In this document: positions 15,977 to 23,778 of the stretch, piece by piece | Position numbering within the stretch: the first letter of the stretch is position 1 | How the letters are laid out: each line of letters starts with the position of its first letter | Assembly: GCF_001440415.1 (NCBI RefSeq) | Contig: NZ_LLYA01000182.1 | Coordinates: forward strand, 1 to 39,458 | DNA: 39,458 nucleotides | DNA from: Bradyrhizobium retamae | GTDB lineage: Bacteria > Pseudomonadota > Alphaproteobacteria > Rhizobiales > Xanthobacteraceae | Direction: 5' to 3' | Program-made: the position numbers and the translations under genes | Notes under the pieces: model-generated | What the model saw: only the letters and a program-made list of their open reading frames with translations | Databases searched by the model: none | What the model was told of the DNA's origin: nothing

Positions 15977-17635
15977 TCAAGGCTTGATCCCGATCTTCTC
16001 TCTGATCGCACCGAGCTCGGCCTCGTCCCAGATGCCTATCAAAACGCCGTTCTTGACCTGCAGTTGCTGGGCTGCATAGGCGGCGATTTTCGCATTCGGC
16101 GTGGTGATGTGCATCTTCGGGTGTAGCGCCCAATCGAACAGCTCGGCTTGCAGCCTCGCCACGATGTCGGCGCAAGCCGGGTCGGCGCCGCGATCGCAAA
16201 ATTCCTGCGGATCGGTTTCGAGGTCGTAGAGCATCGGGCGGAAGCCGGACGCGTGAATGTATTTCCAGCGGCCGTCGAACACCATGAACAGGCGGCAGCG
16301 CTCGATCGGCTGGTTCAGCATCACGCGGACGTCCTGCATGGCGTAGTCGTATTCGGAAAACACCACCTTGCGCCAATCGGCAGGCCGCGCGCCGTGCAGC
16401 AGCGGCACCAGCGAGCGTCCTTCCAGGATATGATCCGGCGGCGTGGCGCCGAAATAGTCGATGAAGGTCGGCGCCAGGTCGATCGCTTCGACCAGCGCAT
16501 CGCTGACCGTGCCACGCGTGGCATCGGCGGCAGGCGAGGGATCGATCACGATCAGAGGGATCTTCGCCGATTGCTCGTGGAACAGGTCCTTCTCGCCCAT
16601 CCAGTGATCGCCGAGATAATCGCCATGGTCCGACGTGAACACGATCATGGTGGTGTCGAGCAGGCCGCGGCTCTCAAGGAACTGCATTAACGCGCCCATC
16701 TGGTCGTCGATCTGCTTGATCAGCCCCATATAGGTCGGGATGACCTTCTCGCGCGCCTCGTTGCGCGACATGTTGCGTGAATAGCGCATGTCCATATAGG
16801 CGGCGAACACTGGATGCGCGTTGGCGCGCTCTTCCTGTGAACGGATCACTGGCTGCACGTCCTGCGGCCCATACATGCTGGCGTAGGGCTCCGGCGCGAT
16901 GTAGGGCCAGTGCGGCTTGATGTAGGATAAATGCAGGCACCAGGGACGGCCGTCGTCCTCGGCTTCCGCGATGAACTCCATCGCGCGCCGCGTCATGTAG
17001 GGTGTCTCGGAGTGCTCGTCGGGCACGCGGGCAGCCTTATCGGCGTGAACCAATAGCCAGCCGTTCTGCAGGCTACCGTCCTCGGCCGCGCCGGAATTGG
17101 CCCAGTGCTCCCACGGGTTGGGCGCATCGTAGCCATGCTGGCGCAGATAATTGTCGTAGGCCGGCCGCGGCCGTCCCGTCGGATGCAGGCCGTCGTCGCG
17201 CTCATAGGGCTCGAACCCGCATTCGGATACATGCACGCCGATGATCGAGTCGGCGGGGATGCCGAGGTTCTTCAGTCCCTCGAGGTCCGGCGCCATGTGC
17301 GTCTTGCCGACCAGCACGTTGCGGACGCCGATCTTCTTTAAGTGATCGCCGAGCGTCGGTTCGCCGACGCGCAGCGGCCAGCCGTTCCAGTGCGAGCCGT
17401 GCGAGCGCATGTAGCGGCCGGTATAGAACGACATCCGCGACGGGCCGCAGATCGGCGACTGCACATAGGCGTTCGAGAACGACACCCCGCGTTTGGCCAT
17501 CGCGTCGATGTTCGGCGTCTTCAGCACAGGGTGCCCGGTACAGCCGAGATAATCGTAGCGAAGCTGGTCGCACATGATCCAGAGCACGTTCTTTGCAGGT
17601 GTTTTGGCTGTCATCTCGGGCATTTCGGCTGGCAT
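15977..17635 (-). CDS. Sulfatase / phosphonate monoester hydrolase-like enzyme
   Basis: A 552-residue enzyme of the alkaline-phosphatase superfamily sulfatase branch. The metal-binding start NVLWIMCDQLRYDYLG is at about residues 15-31, the Cys-type formylglycine motif C-G-P-S-R at 63-67 (C63 would be oxidised to formylglycine), GKTHM follows at about residue 114, and VFTSDHGDYLGDHWMGEKD near residue 340 supplies further metal and catalytic residues. It hydrolyses sulfate or phosphonate esters; the sequence leans toward the arylsulfatase/phosphonate monoester hydrolase group. No signal peptide, so cytosolic. ATGs at 17635, 17623 and 17614 are all possible; none has a strong ribosome-binding site. 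A decayed second copy of its 3' end lies at 10485-10674. Confidence 0.87.
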   Translation of the reverse strand: MPAEMPEMTAKTPAKNVLWIMCDQLRYDYLGCTGHPVLKTPNIDAMAKRGVSFSNAYVQSPICGPSRMSFYTGRYMRSHGSHWNGWPLRVGEPTLGDHLKKIGVRNVLVGKTHMAPDLEGLKNLGIPADSIIGVHVSECGFEPYERDDGLHPTGRPRPAYDNYLRQHGYDAPNPWEHWANSGAAEDGSLQNGWLLVHADKAARVPDEHSETPYMTRRAMEFIAEAEDDGRPWCLHLSYIKPHWPYIAPEPYASMYGPQDVQPVIRSQEERANAHPVFAAYMDMRYSRNMSRNEAREKVIPTYMGLIKQIDDQMGALMQFLESRGLLDTTMIVFTSDHGDYLGDHWMGEKDLFHEQSAKIPLIVIDPSPAADATRGTVSDALVEAIDLAPTFIDYFGATPPDHILEGRSLVPLLHGARPADWRKVVFSEYDYAMQDVRVMLNQPIERCRLFMVFDGRWKYIHASGFRPMLYDLETDPQEFCDRGADPACADIVARLQAELFDWALHPKMHITTPNAKIAAYAAQQLQVKNGVLIGIWDEAELGAIREKIGIKP

Positions 17636-17840
17636 TGGGAGGGGGCTGGATGGTGCGATATGTCAGCGCAAATAACAATCGAGCGGACGAGGCGTTAACG
17701 TTTGGATAGCGCCATTTCTCGCAATTGAATGGCGATCAATGGTTGCGCGTTAGGCTTACCGGCAATTTTGCCGACGGCCTTAACCTCTGAACCGGCACGT
17801 TGGATTAAATTGGGACGTTAGAAAAACGGGATCCCAAGCG

Positions 17841-18290
17841 ATGCGCATCGGCGGCGTCACACTGGCACTTTTCATCGCGACGAATTCGACCGCCTTTGCC
17901 GGCGGCGGCTTCGAGATCGTGATTCCGGGCCGTCCCGGCGTTCCCGTCATCATTAACGGCGTCGATGCATCCTATGCGGTGGTCGAGGGTGACTGGGGAC
18001 TCGGCAAGGGCACCCATGTCGAGCCGACCGTCTATGGCGGCCGCTATGTCGATCCGGTCCCGCGCGTCGGTCATTATTATCCGAGCGCCGGCCGCATGCC
18101 CGGTTATGGGCGCCTGGAAATCGAGCCGCCGGCGAATCGAAGGTTGCCGCAACCGGCCGAGAGCTACCATCAGTCCTGGTCGGCGCAGTCGGCGCCGCTG
18201 CCGGCGCAGTCCAACGTGCCCGTCGATCCGCCCGAAATCATCTACGCGCCGCGCGATGACAGGCGATGGCCGCATCACCTTCCACGTTAA
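17841..18290 (+). CDS. Secreted hypothetical protein
   Basis: A 149-residue exported protein with a signal sequence (MRIGGVTLALFIATNSTAFAGG). Its mature part holds FEIVIPGRPGVPVIINGVDASYAVVEGDWGLGKG, then a Pro/Gly/Tyr-rich region and the end YAPRDDRRWPHHLPR. I do not recognise a family with a known function; the pattern is typical of small periplasmic proteins of Bradyrhizobium. It is divergent from the sulfatase gene and is followed 33 nt later by a second secreted Tyr-rich protein, so the two may be co-transcribed. Confidence 0.7.
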   Translation: MRIGGVTLALFIATNSTAFAGGGFEIVIPGRPGVPVIINGVDASYAVVEGDWGLGKGTHVEPTVYGGRYVDPVPRVGHYYPSAGRMPGYGRLEIEPPANRRLPQPAESYHQSWSAQSAPLPAQSNVPVDPPEIIYAPRDDRRWPHHLPR

Positions 18291-18322
18291 GAAGACCAAG
18301 CAAATACGAACAGGAGAGAGTA

Positions 18323-18712
18323 ATGCGTCAAATACTTAAAGGATTGATTGCGGCAGTGGCCGTCATGGCCGCCGCACCCGCGATGGCCTGCGGCTACGCC
18401 CCTTGCGCAGCACCGGTCTATGTCGCCCCGGCCGTGACCTACGGCTATGCCGGCTGCGGCCCCTGCGGCTGGGTCCGCGAGCGTCTGCCCGATCCGGAGC
18501 AGCAGTATTACTATGTCAACCAGGGCCCGACTTATACTGGTCCAGGCAATTTCGCGCCTTATCCGGTCTATCGCGAAGGCGCGATCTCCGGTTACGGCTA
18601 TGGCTACAACCGTTCCTACGGCTATCGCGCGCACCGCTACTACCACCGGAACGGGTACCGTTACACGGGGCGTTATTACCATGGCCGCCCCGTGCTGCGC
18701 CGCTACTACTGA
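18323..18712 (+). CDS. Secreted Tyr/Gly-rich small protein
   Basis: A 129-residue exported protein: signal sequence MRQILKGLIAAVAVMAAAPAMA, then a Cys-containing segment (CGYAPCAAPVYV and CGPCGW, four cysteines) and a tail unusually rich in Tyr, Gly, Arg and His (GYGYGYNRSYGYRAHRYYHRNG). Such low-complexity tails are common in envelope proteins of rhizobia; no function can be given. A GGAGAG site precedes the ATG at 18323, which I chose over an in-frame start 57 nt upstream because it begins the signal peptide. It follows another secreted protein gene. Confidence 0.72.
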   Translation: MRQILKGLIAAVAVMAAAPAMACGYAPCAAPVYVAPAVTYGYAGCGPCGWVRERLPDPEQQYYYVNQGPTYTGPGNFAPYPVYREGAISGYGYGYNRSYGYRAHRYYHRNGYRYTGRYYHGRPVLRRYY

Positions 18713-18733
18713 CTGATCGATAGCTGAAGCCTT

Positions 18734-18766
18734 CAACGCCCGTTCGCTTCCCGCGAGCGGGCGTTG
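18734..18766. terminator. Strong stem-loop between convergent genes
   Basis: CAACGCCCGTTCGC pairs with GCGAGCGGGCGTTG through 14 bp (one G-T pair) around a TTCCC loop. It sits between the Tyr-rich protein gene and the convergent rlmB gene, whose stop codon begins one base beyond it. It probably ends both transcripts, though the T-tract is weak. Confidence 0.65.
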
Positions 18767-18767
18767 T

Positions 18768-19595
18768 TCATTTCATCAGTCCAAGCCGGCTCGCGCCGAT
18801 ATAGAGCGCGAGCACCGCGGCGTTCGATACATTCAGGCTCTTGATCTCGCCGGGCATGTCGAGCCGCGCCACCGCGCGGCAGGTTTCGCGGGTCAGTTGC
18901 CGCAGGCCCTTGCCCTCGGCGCCCAGCACCAGCGCCAGCGGCTGCTGCAAGGGCACGGCGGCGAGGTCCTCGGTCCCCTCGCTGTCCAGCCCGACCGTCA
19001 TGAAGCCGCGGTCGTTCAGTTCGGTGAGCGCGCGGGCGAGATTTTGCACGGTGACCAGGGGCACCAGCTCCAGCGCGCCGGAGGCGGATTTCGCCAGCAC
19101 GCCGGTAGCCTCCGGGATGTGGCGAGCGGTGGTGACGATCGCTTTCACCGCAAAGGCCGCCGCCGAGCGCATGATGGCGCCGACATTGTGCGGATCGGTA
19201 ATCTGGTCGAGCACCAGCACGATGCCGTCCTGAGGCAGCGTGTCGATATCGGGCGAGGGCAGGGGATCGACCTCGGCTAACAGCCCCTGGTGCACGGCGT
19301 CCGGCCCGAGCCGCTGGTCGATCGCGTTCGGCCGGACGATTTCCGGGGCAACGCGGGTGTCGATATTCTCGTCCGCCAGCCGCCGGGCGGCATTTTCGGT
19401 CAGGAACAGCTTGCGGATCCGCCGTTCCGGGTTGGCTAGCGCAGCCGAGACCGTGTGCCAGCCATAGAGAATCGCCGGCCCGTCGGAGCTTGTTTCCCGG
19501 TCGCGCCGGCCGGGCGGATGGGCGAATTTTCGCCCTTTTTCGAAGGGTTTGCCGCCGCCGCGGCGGAACGGTGGCTTTCGGTCGCGATCGCTCAT
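18768..19595 (-). CDS. rlmB: 23S rRNA (guanosine-2'-O)-methyltransferase RlmB (TrmH family)
   Basis: A 275-residue SPOUT methyltransferase. After a basic, Gly/Arg-rich N-terminal extension of about 40 residues comes the substrate-binding domain (ILYGWHTVSAALANPERRIRKL) and the knotted SAM domain with all three TrmH motifs: DQITDPHNVGAIMRSAA at about 130-146, VLGAEGKGLRQL at about 223-234 and SLNVSNAAVLALY at about 253-265. RlmB methylates the 2'-OH of a conserved guanosine in the 23S rRNA peptidyl-transferase region using SAM. Closely related family members act on tRNA, but the length and the RlmB-type first domain favour rRNA. It is transcribed away from tRNA-Tyr. Confidence 0.9.
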   Translation of the reverse strand: MSDRDRKPPFRRGGGKPFEKGRKFAHPPGRRDRETSSDGPAILYGWHTVSAALANPERRIRKLFLTENAARRLADENIDTRVAPEIVRPNAIDQRLGPDAVHQGLLAEVDPLPSPDIDTLPQDGIVLVLDQITDPHNVGAIMRSAAAFAVKAIVTTARHIPEATGVLAKSASGALELVPLVTVQNLARALTELNDRGFMTVGLDSEGTEDLAAVPLQQPLALVLGAEGKGLRQLTRETCRAVARLDMPGEIKSLNVSNAAVLALYIGASRLGLMK

Positions 19596-19669
19596 GGGTA
19601 GCTTGTGTCACGGGGGCGCGAATATGGCAATTTGGCCTGATCGAACCTATTTTTCGTGGTCCGCGTTGG

Positions 19670-19698
19670 TTGACTTTGCCATCCCGCTTCGCCCATAA
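19670..19698 (+). promoter_or_regulatory. Candidate promoter for tRNA-Tyr
   Basis: TTGACT (19670-19675) and CCATAA (19693-19698) are separated by 17 bp, about 105 bp before the mature tRNA. A leader removed by processing would be needed. No closer pair was seen. Confidence 0.4.
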
Positions 19699-19801
19699 AC
19701 GCGCCGGTCGCAGCCGGTTCGAAACGGGCTTTCGGCCTCAGCGTCATCCTTGGGTCCGGTCCTCCGCCACTCGGGCGGCCGGTTCGGTGACGTTGTCGGA
19801 C

Positions 19802-19887
19802 GGGGAAGTGTCCCGAGTGGCAAAGGGAGCTGACTGTAAATCAGCCGCCGTATGGCTTCGAAGGTTCGAGTCCTTCCTTCCCCACCA
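19802..19887 (+). tRNA. tRNA-Tyr (GTA)
   Basis: An 86-nt class II tRNA with a long variable arm. GGGGAAG at the 5' end pairs with CTTCCCC before discriminator A and an encoded CCA. The anticodon stem-loop TGACTGTAAATCA has anticodon GTA at 19836-19838, and the T arm carries GGTTCGAGTCC. The anticodon and long variable arm fit tRNA-Tyr. Confidence 0.97.
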
Positions 19888-19918
19888 TCCTGCTTCGCGC
19901 CAAGGCGCTTCGCAGGAT
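19887..19918 (+). terminator. Hairpin directly after tRNA-Tyr
   Basis: Starting at the last A of the CCA end, ATCCTGC pairs with GCAGGAT and GCGC with GCGC, separated by facing TTC bulges. The symmetry is exact. There is no T-run, so it may be a processing signal rather than a terminator. The following 19919-20021 contain no gene. Confidence 0.45.
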
Positions 19919-20021
19919 TGCAGCCACATTCGAGCGCTATCTGAAATCCGGCTCTGGGCACGGCTTTGCCAGAAAACGGCTCTGGTAGACTGCCGCGCCA
20001 GCCAGCATGATCCCCCCAAAT

Positions 20022-20756
20022 TCAACGACAGGTGCTGGGGCGGAACGGAAGGGCTGTTCGCTCGGTATCGTCGAACTCCGCAGCATACAGTTCCCGAACA
20101 GTTCGGTGGCACTCGCACGCGCGGCGCTGCAGAAGATTCATATCCAGAATGCTTATGTTGCCCCTGCTGTACGAGATCAGCCCCTCCTTTTGCAGTTGGC
20201 TGGCAACGCCGGTTACGCTGGTTCGCCTCACACCCATCATCTGCGCCAAAAATTCCTGCGTCACCGGCAGTTCGGTGCCCACCAGATCGCACATCCTGAC
20301 CAGCCATTTACACGTCCGCTGTTCAACGGTGTGAACCGCGTTGCAGGCAGTCGTCTGCTGCACTTGGGCGAGGAAGAATTGTTCGTACTTGATGAGCAGC
20401 GCGAGCAGGTCAGGAGAAGACAGGGCAACGGCTTTGAGGTGCTCGGCGTCAATGACGCTCGCAAGGCCGGATACCTGGACGACTGCTTTATGCAGCGACG
20501 CCTTGCTATCCAGCGCTTGTGCAGCCCCGAAAGCACCATCGTTTCCGATCATGCCGCTTTCGATCGCCCAACCATCTTCCAGTTCAACAACGCAGGAAAG
20601 TATGCCGCCGTGCGGGAAGTACACCTGATTGACGCGCGCGCGGCTCTCCGCAACGACCTTGCCGCGTTGCATTTCGATAACGCGAAGATGCGGCCGGAGG
20701 TCTTCAAGATCGACAGGGCTTGCTCGGGACAGAATACGATTTTCTGAGTGACGCAT
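20022..20756 (-). CDS. Crp/Fnr family transcriptional regulator
   Basis: A 244-residue regulator with an N-terminal cyclic-nucleotide-binding-type sensor (about residues 10-135, with VNQVYFPHGGILSCVVELEDG and VSGLASVIDAEHL) and a C-terminal winged helix-turn-helix at about 165-215 (LPVTQEFLAQMMGVRRTSVTGVASQLQKEGLISY). No cysteine cluster for an FNR iron-sulfur site is seen, and cAMP-contact residues are not obvious, so the signal is unknown. This type is abundant in Bradyrhizobium. I chose the ATG at 20756, with GAGGAG about 7 nt upstream, over a start 27 codons earlier. No gene partner is evident. Confidence 0.87.
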   Translation of the reverse strand: MRHSENRILSRASPVDLEDLRPHLRVIEMQRGKVVAESRARVNQVYFPHGGILSCVVELEDGWAIESGMIGNDGAFGAAQALDSKASLHKAVVQVSGLASVIDAEHLKAVALSSPDLLALLIKYEQFFLAQVQQTTACNAVHTVEQRTCKWLVRMCDLVGTELPVTQEFLAQMMGVRRTSVTGVASQLQKEGLISYSRGNISILDMNLLQRRACECHRTVRELYAAEFDDTERTALPFRPSTCR

Positions 20757-20981
20757 CGTACTCTCCTCATCCTTTGCAGGCGGGAGCACAACACTCTCAG
20801 TCACCGACGCCCACGGGCCCTTGTGTCGGTGATGCACTCAATGTGGGGGTCGGTGGCCCCGATAGCGAGTCAATATAATGCTTTCTTTTGAGGTCCGCTG
20901 CGGTGCAGTATGCCAGGGCGATTGGGCATCCGCAGCCTCATCGCCAGCGTGAAACGTCAGCCCCTAACCGGGTTCGCTCGA

Positions 20982-21073
20982 GGTTTCTGGTAGCGCTTCG
21001 CCGGGAAGATAGAGCCTGATCGGGCGGATTTTCGTAGATGGCGGACGGATTGGCACGCCGAAGGTCGTGGGCG
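20982..21073 (-). pseudogene. Remnant of a YCII gene 3' end
   Basis: About 92 bp match the 3' end of the intact YCII gene (22860-22950) with roughly ten mismatches and one inserted base that breaks the frame. On the minus strand the intact copy encodes the stretch RRANPSAVYEIRPIRLYLPG. Here the frame shifts after the first part. The remnant lies 17 bp beyond the stop of the intervening binding-protein gene, on the same strand. The rest of 20757-21090 holds no gene. Confidence 0.85.
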
Positions 21074-21090
21074 GCTCAAACGTGCGCCAC

Positions 21091-22314
21091 CTACTTTTGG
21101 GCGTTGGAGAAAGCCGTTTCGAGCACGTCGCCAATCGGCTGCCATGTACGGCCGTCGAATTGAATTAGTCGCAGGTGTTTGATCGGTCGAAAGTTTCCAG
21201 GTCCAGTACTGATTTTGATCCCAGGTAGCAACATTGAGCCTTGATAGTCTTGAAGGGCCGCTGCCTGCTTCATGACGTTCTCGCGAGAGAGGTCGTTGCC
21301 GCATTGTTTGAGCACCTGGGCCAACGTCTCGGCGGCGGCATAGCCGAAGACGGCGGCATTGTCGTCCTTGCCGCCGGCCCGACTGTATTTCTCAACAAAT
21401 GCCTGCCAGTCCTTGCTGGCTTGTTCGTCCTTCCAGGCCGGATCATTTGCATCCTTCAGGAAGGCGGCCGTAATGGCGCTCAAGGCGTTGTCGGCGGGCT
21501 GCGCCGTCGCGATCGATGAAGCCATATGGTTCAAGATGAACACCGGATGCCAATTGAGATCCGCCGCTACTCGGACGACTTTCGCTGCATTTGCAGGTGC
21601 CCCTGCAAACACAAAAATTTCAGCTCCTGATCGCTTCAAGATCGATACGTGCGTGTCCAGATGCTCATCCGCGATATCGTAGGCGATGTCGACCCTGATC
21701 ATCCGCGCGACGTCGCCGAGCCCGTCTTCTAATCCCTTGAACAGTTCTCGGCCGAAATGATCGTTCTGCCAAAGAGCAACGATCCTTTTTCCGGGGTAGA
21801 ACGCTTGTATGTAGTTGGCGTAGATGCGCCCCTCTTCCCGAATGGAGGGCTGCCAGCCCATCGTCCACGGAAACAACGACGGATCGCTCAGATGATCGTC
21901 TCCGGAGGCGACAAAGAGTTGAGGAACTTGCCTTTCGTTCAAGTACGTGCGAACGGCAAAATTCCCCGGCGTTCCGAACGAACCGAACATCAAGAGAACG
22001 TCGTCTTTCTCGATAAGACTGCGCGTAAGGTCCAGCGCGGTCGACGGATCGGATTTGTCATCATATGAGATAAAGCGCACCTTACGGCCGTTGATCCCGC
22101 CGCGCTCGTTGATCATCTCAAAATACGCCGCCTCGGCTTTTCCAATCGCTCCGAAGACCTGCAAACTGCCGCTGTAGGGCATAACGTTCCCGATGCGAAT
22201 TTCAGTGTCGGTTACGCCTGGCTCGCGCACTCGCTCGGTGATTGCGCTCAATGACGTAAGTGCCAAGACAAGTGCCAAGACGAGAGCGATCAGCGTTCGG
22301 ACCCTGGTTTGCAT
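21091..22314 (-). CDS. Orphan branched-chain-amino-acid-type ABC substrate-binding protein
   Basis: A 407-residue periplasmic binding protein of the Leu/Ile/Val receptor family (Peripla_BP_6). The signal sequence is MQTRVRTLIALVLALVLALTSLSA; the mature protein begins with IRIGNVMPYSGSLQVFGAIGKAEAAYF, has GGINGRKVRFISYDD, and the hinge region LFVASGDDHLSDPSLFPWTMG. Typical members deliver amino acids, amides or aromatic acids to an ABC permease, but no permease or ATPase gene is in this window. Its C-terminal end (CGNDLSRENVMKQA) closely resembles the first half of the two-domain protein at 31250-33622. The ATG at 22314 has only a weak GGA site. It is bracketed by intact and decayed copies of the YCII 3' end. 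Confidence 0.87.
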   Translation of the reverse strand: MQTRVRTLIALVLALVLALTSLSAITERVREPGVTDTEIRIGNVMPYSGSLQVFGAIGKAEAAYFEMINERGGINGRKVRFISYDDKSDPSTALDLTRSLIEKDDVLLMFGSFGTPGNFAVRTYLNERQVPQLFVASGDDHLSDPSLFPWTMGWQPSIREEGRIYANYIQAFYPGKRIVALWQNDHFGRELFKGLEDGLGDVARMIRVDIAYDIADEHLDTHVSILKRSGAEIFVFAGAPANAAKVVRVAADLNWHPVFILNHMASSIATAQPADNALSAITAAFLKDANDPAWKDEQASKDWQAFVEKYSRAGGKDDNAAVFGYAAAETLAQVLKQCGNDLSRENVMKQAAALQDYQGSMLLPGIKISTGPGNFRPIKHLRLIQFDGRTWQPIGDVLETAFSNAQK

Positions 22315-22835
22315 CGGATGAATTCCGTTACAAAGAGTGCAGCCAGATTTCGAGACCCCAGATTTCGAGACCTATGGGCGGCGCGTAGCCTGATCCAGAT
22401 CAATCGCCGAGAGCAGCGGCAACGTGATCGTCATTTTTCTTACGACAAAAATGGATGAGCCTATGTCCCGACCGCTCATACCGAAAATGGCGATAGCTAG
22501 TAGCAGGCTAGCGCAAGTTCCCGCAAAACGCGATGCGACAAGCGTACGCTCCCGATCGGTGGTGTCAACGCGCCCGCTTTTGTTCCCTTGGAGGCCTCGA
22601 TCCCATGAACTCTCCCGCCTCCCGCCGCAACCAAGCGGGCAGGAGAGAACGTCATGCTCGAATGGTCGTACTGATCGTGGTCCTCGATTTCCTCGATCTG
22701 CTTGAAGATGTCGTGAGCGATGCGGTGCGGCTGGTCTTCGCCGCGATCTTGAACACTTTGAAATTCGTTGTTTCTGATCCTGGGCACGGCGAAACTCGCC
22801 GCGCTTTTGATCCGGAAACTCGTCGCCTCGAAGCC
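22315..22835. other. Intergenic region, possible gene debris
   Basis: These 521 bp lie between the YCII stop and the binding-protein start. A minus-strand frame at 22497-22787 (GTG start, 96 codons) has a coding-like stretch (HRIAHDIFKQIEEIEDHDQYD, GC-rich third positions) but no ribosome-binding site and a poor remainder. It may be a gene fragment. No known family is recognised. Confidence 0.35.
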
Positions 22836-23231
22836 TTAGCCTTGATCGCCATCTTGCGTGGTTTCCGGCAACGCTTCGCCGGGAAGATAGAGTCTGATCG
22901 GGCGGATTTCGTAGACGGCGGACGGATTGGCGCGCCGCAGGTCGCGGGCAATCGAGATCGCTTCCTCCTCGTTGGCGCAATTCAACACGTATAGACCCAG
23001 CAACTGCTCCTTGGTCTCGGCAAACGGCCCGTCGATGACCATTCCCGCGCCCGGTCCGCGCAAGGTGCGGGCTTCCGCCGTGCCGCCCAGCCGCGCCGCC
23101 GGCCCGAGCACCTTGTTTGCGTTAAGCCGCTCATGCACGGCCAGCAGTTCGCTCATCAGGGCCGCGTCCTCCTCCGCCGTCCAGGATGTGACCTCGGCTT
23201 CGACGTGATAGGCCAGCATGGCGTAGAGCAT
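22836..23231 (-). CDS. YCII-related (DGPF) domain protein
   Basis: A 131-residue protein of the YCII/DGPF family, a small dimeric ferredoxin-like fold of unclear catalytic role. The N-terminal strand is MLYAMLAYHV, the DGPF motif appears as VIDGPFAETKEQLLGLYVL near residue 68, and the C-terminal strand is AVYEIRPIRLY. These proteins are often encoded next to ECF sigma factors, but none is here. AAAGGAG lies 7 nt before the ATG at 23231. The frame is open 58 codons further up, without similarity. A decayed copy of its 3' end lies at 20982-21073. Confidence 0.85.
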   Translation of the reverse strand: MLYAMLAYHVEAEVTSWTAEEDAALMSELLAVHERLNANKVLGPAARLGGTAEARTLRGPGAGMVIDGPFAETKEQLLGLYVLNCANEEEAISIARDLRRANPSAVYEIRPIRLYLPGEALPETTQDGDQG

Positions 23232-23422
23232 CGCTTTCTCCTTTCTGGCGGGCCGGACTGGCTGCCTTTCGAGGACGTTTCGCGGCAGCCGATCCCGACA
23301 AACGGTGGGTCCACGAAACAGTCCGGAAACACGATATATCCGTTGCCCCTTGAACGTGCCGTGGAAAGCCCACGACTGATGAGCAGAACGCGAGCCAACG
23401 CGCATTCTTCACGGAGACGGTC

Positions 23423-23620
23423 ATGCGAAGCAAGCCGGCCACGATCATTTGCGACGCCGCCAGGTGCTGCGGGTCGCCATCATCGCCGCAGACCGGCGAC
23501 TGGCACGATGCCACCGGCCATCACCGCTGATACGGCAGTTCGGCCATCAACGGCGGCGAGCGCATCGTCGAAAACCGCCGCGGCCGGCGGCCACGTTTCG
23601 TCAATCCCTGCGGTTTTTGA
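23423..23620 (+). other. Small open frame interrupted by an in-frame TGA
   Basis: From an ATG with GGAG 8 nt upstream, 35 codons with coding-like GC-rich third positions (MRSKPATIICDAARCCGSP, ending GDWHDATGHHR) run to a TGA at 23528-23530. The same frame then continues for 29 more sense codons (YGSSAINGGERIVENRRG, ending FVNPCGF) to a second TGA. The composition on both sides of the first stop looks alike. It may be a small gene killed by a nonsense change, or a 35-residue protein followed by chance sequence. No family is recognised. Confidence 0.3.
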
Positions 23621-23637
23621 TCGGCAATTGAGCAATT

Positions 23638-23671
23638 AAAAAAGGCGCGGCGGGAGAACTCCCGTCGCGCC
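23638..23671 (-). terminator. Rho-independent terminator of rreB
   Basis: On the minus strand GGCGCGACGGGA pairs with TCCCGCCGCGCC (12 bp, one G-T pair, 4-nt loop), directly followed by six T residues. This is a textbook terminator and it ends the short rreB transcript. Confidence 0.85.
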
Positions 23672-23733
23672 CCAACTATTGTGCTCGCTGGTCCAGGGCT
23701 GAGAGCGCCCCGATGCCAGGCCAAAAGACAAGC

Positions 23734-23778
23734 CTAGCGGGCGATCCCAGCGAGGTGACAGCGCTTGGTATAAGACAC
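23734..23778 (-). CDS. rreB: RreB 14-residue peptide
   Basis: A 14-codon gene (GTG start, VSYTKRCHLAGIAR, TAG stop) preceded by a 17-nt ribosome-binding site fully complementary to the 3' end of 16S rRNA. This matches the small mRNA rreB (ribosome-regulated expression in Bradyrhizobiaceae) known from Bradyrhizobium japonicum: a transcript of about 165 nt, a 14-residue product, a GTG start and a 17-nt Shine-Dalgarno sequence. Here the promoter and terminator predict about 165-170 nt, in agreement. In the described case the over-long site and GTG hold translation low and the RNA sits on 30S subunits; the role of the peptide is unknown. It stands alone, 0.16 kb from tRNA-Gly. Confidence 0.88.
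   Translation of the reverse strand: MSYTKRCHLAGIAR

Noticed and set aside
22497..22787. A 96-codon minus-strand frame with a coding-like central stretch
   Set aside because: No ribosome-binding site, a GTG start, and poor sequence at both ends. Kept only as possible debris in the gap description.
23528..23530. In-frame TGA considered as a selenocysteine codon
   Set aside because: No stem-loop typical of a bacterial SECIS follows directly and the protein has no redox motif at that position. A nonsense change or chance is simpler.
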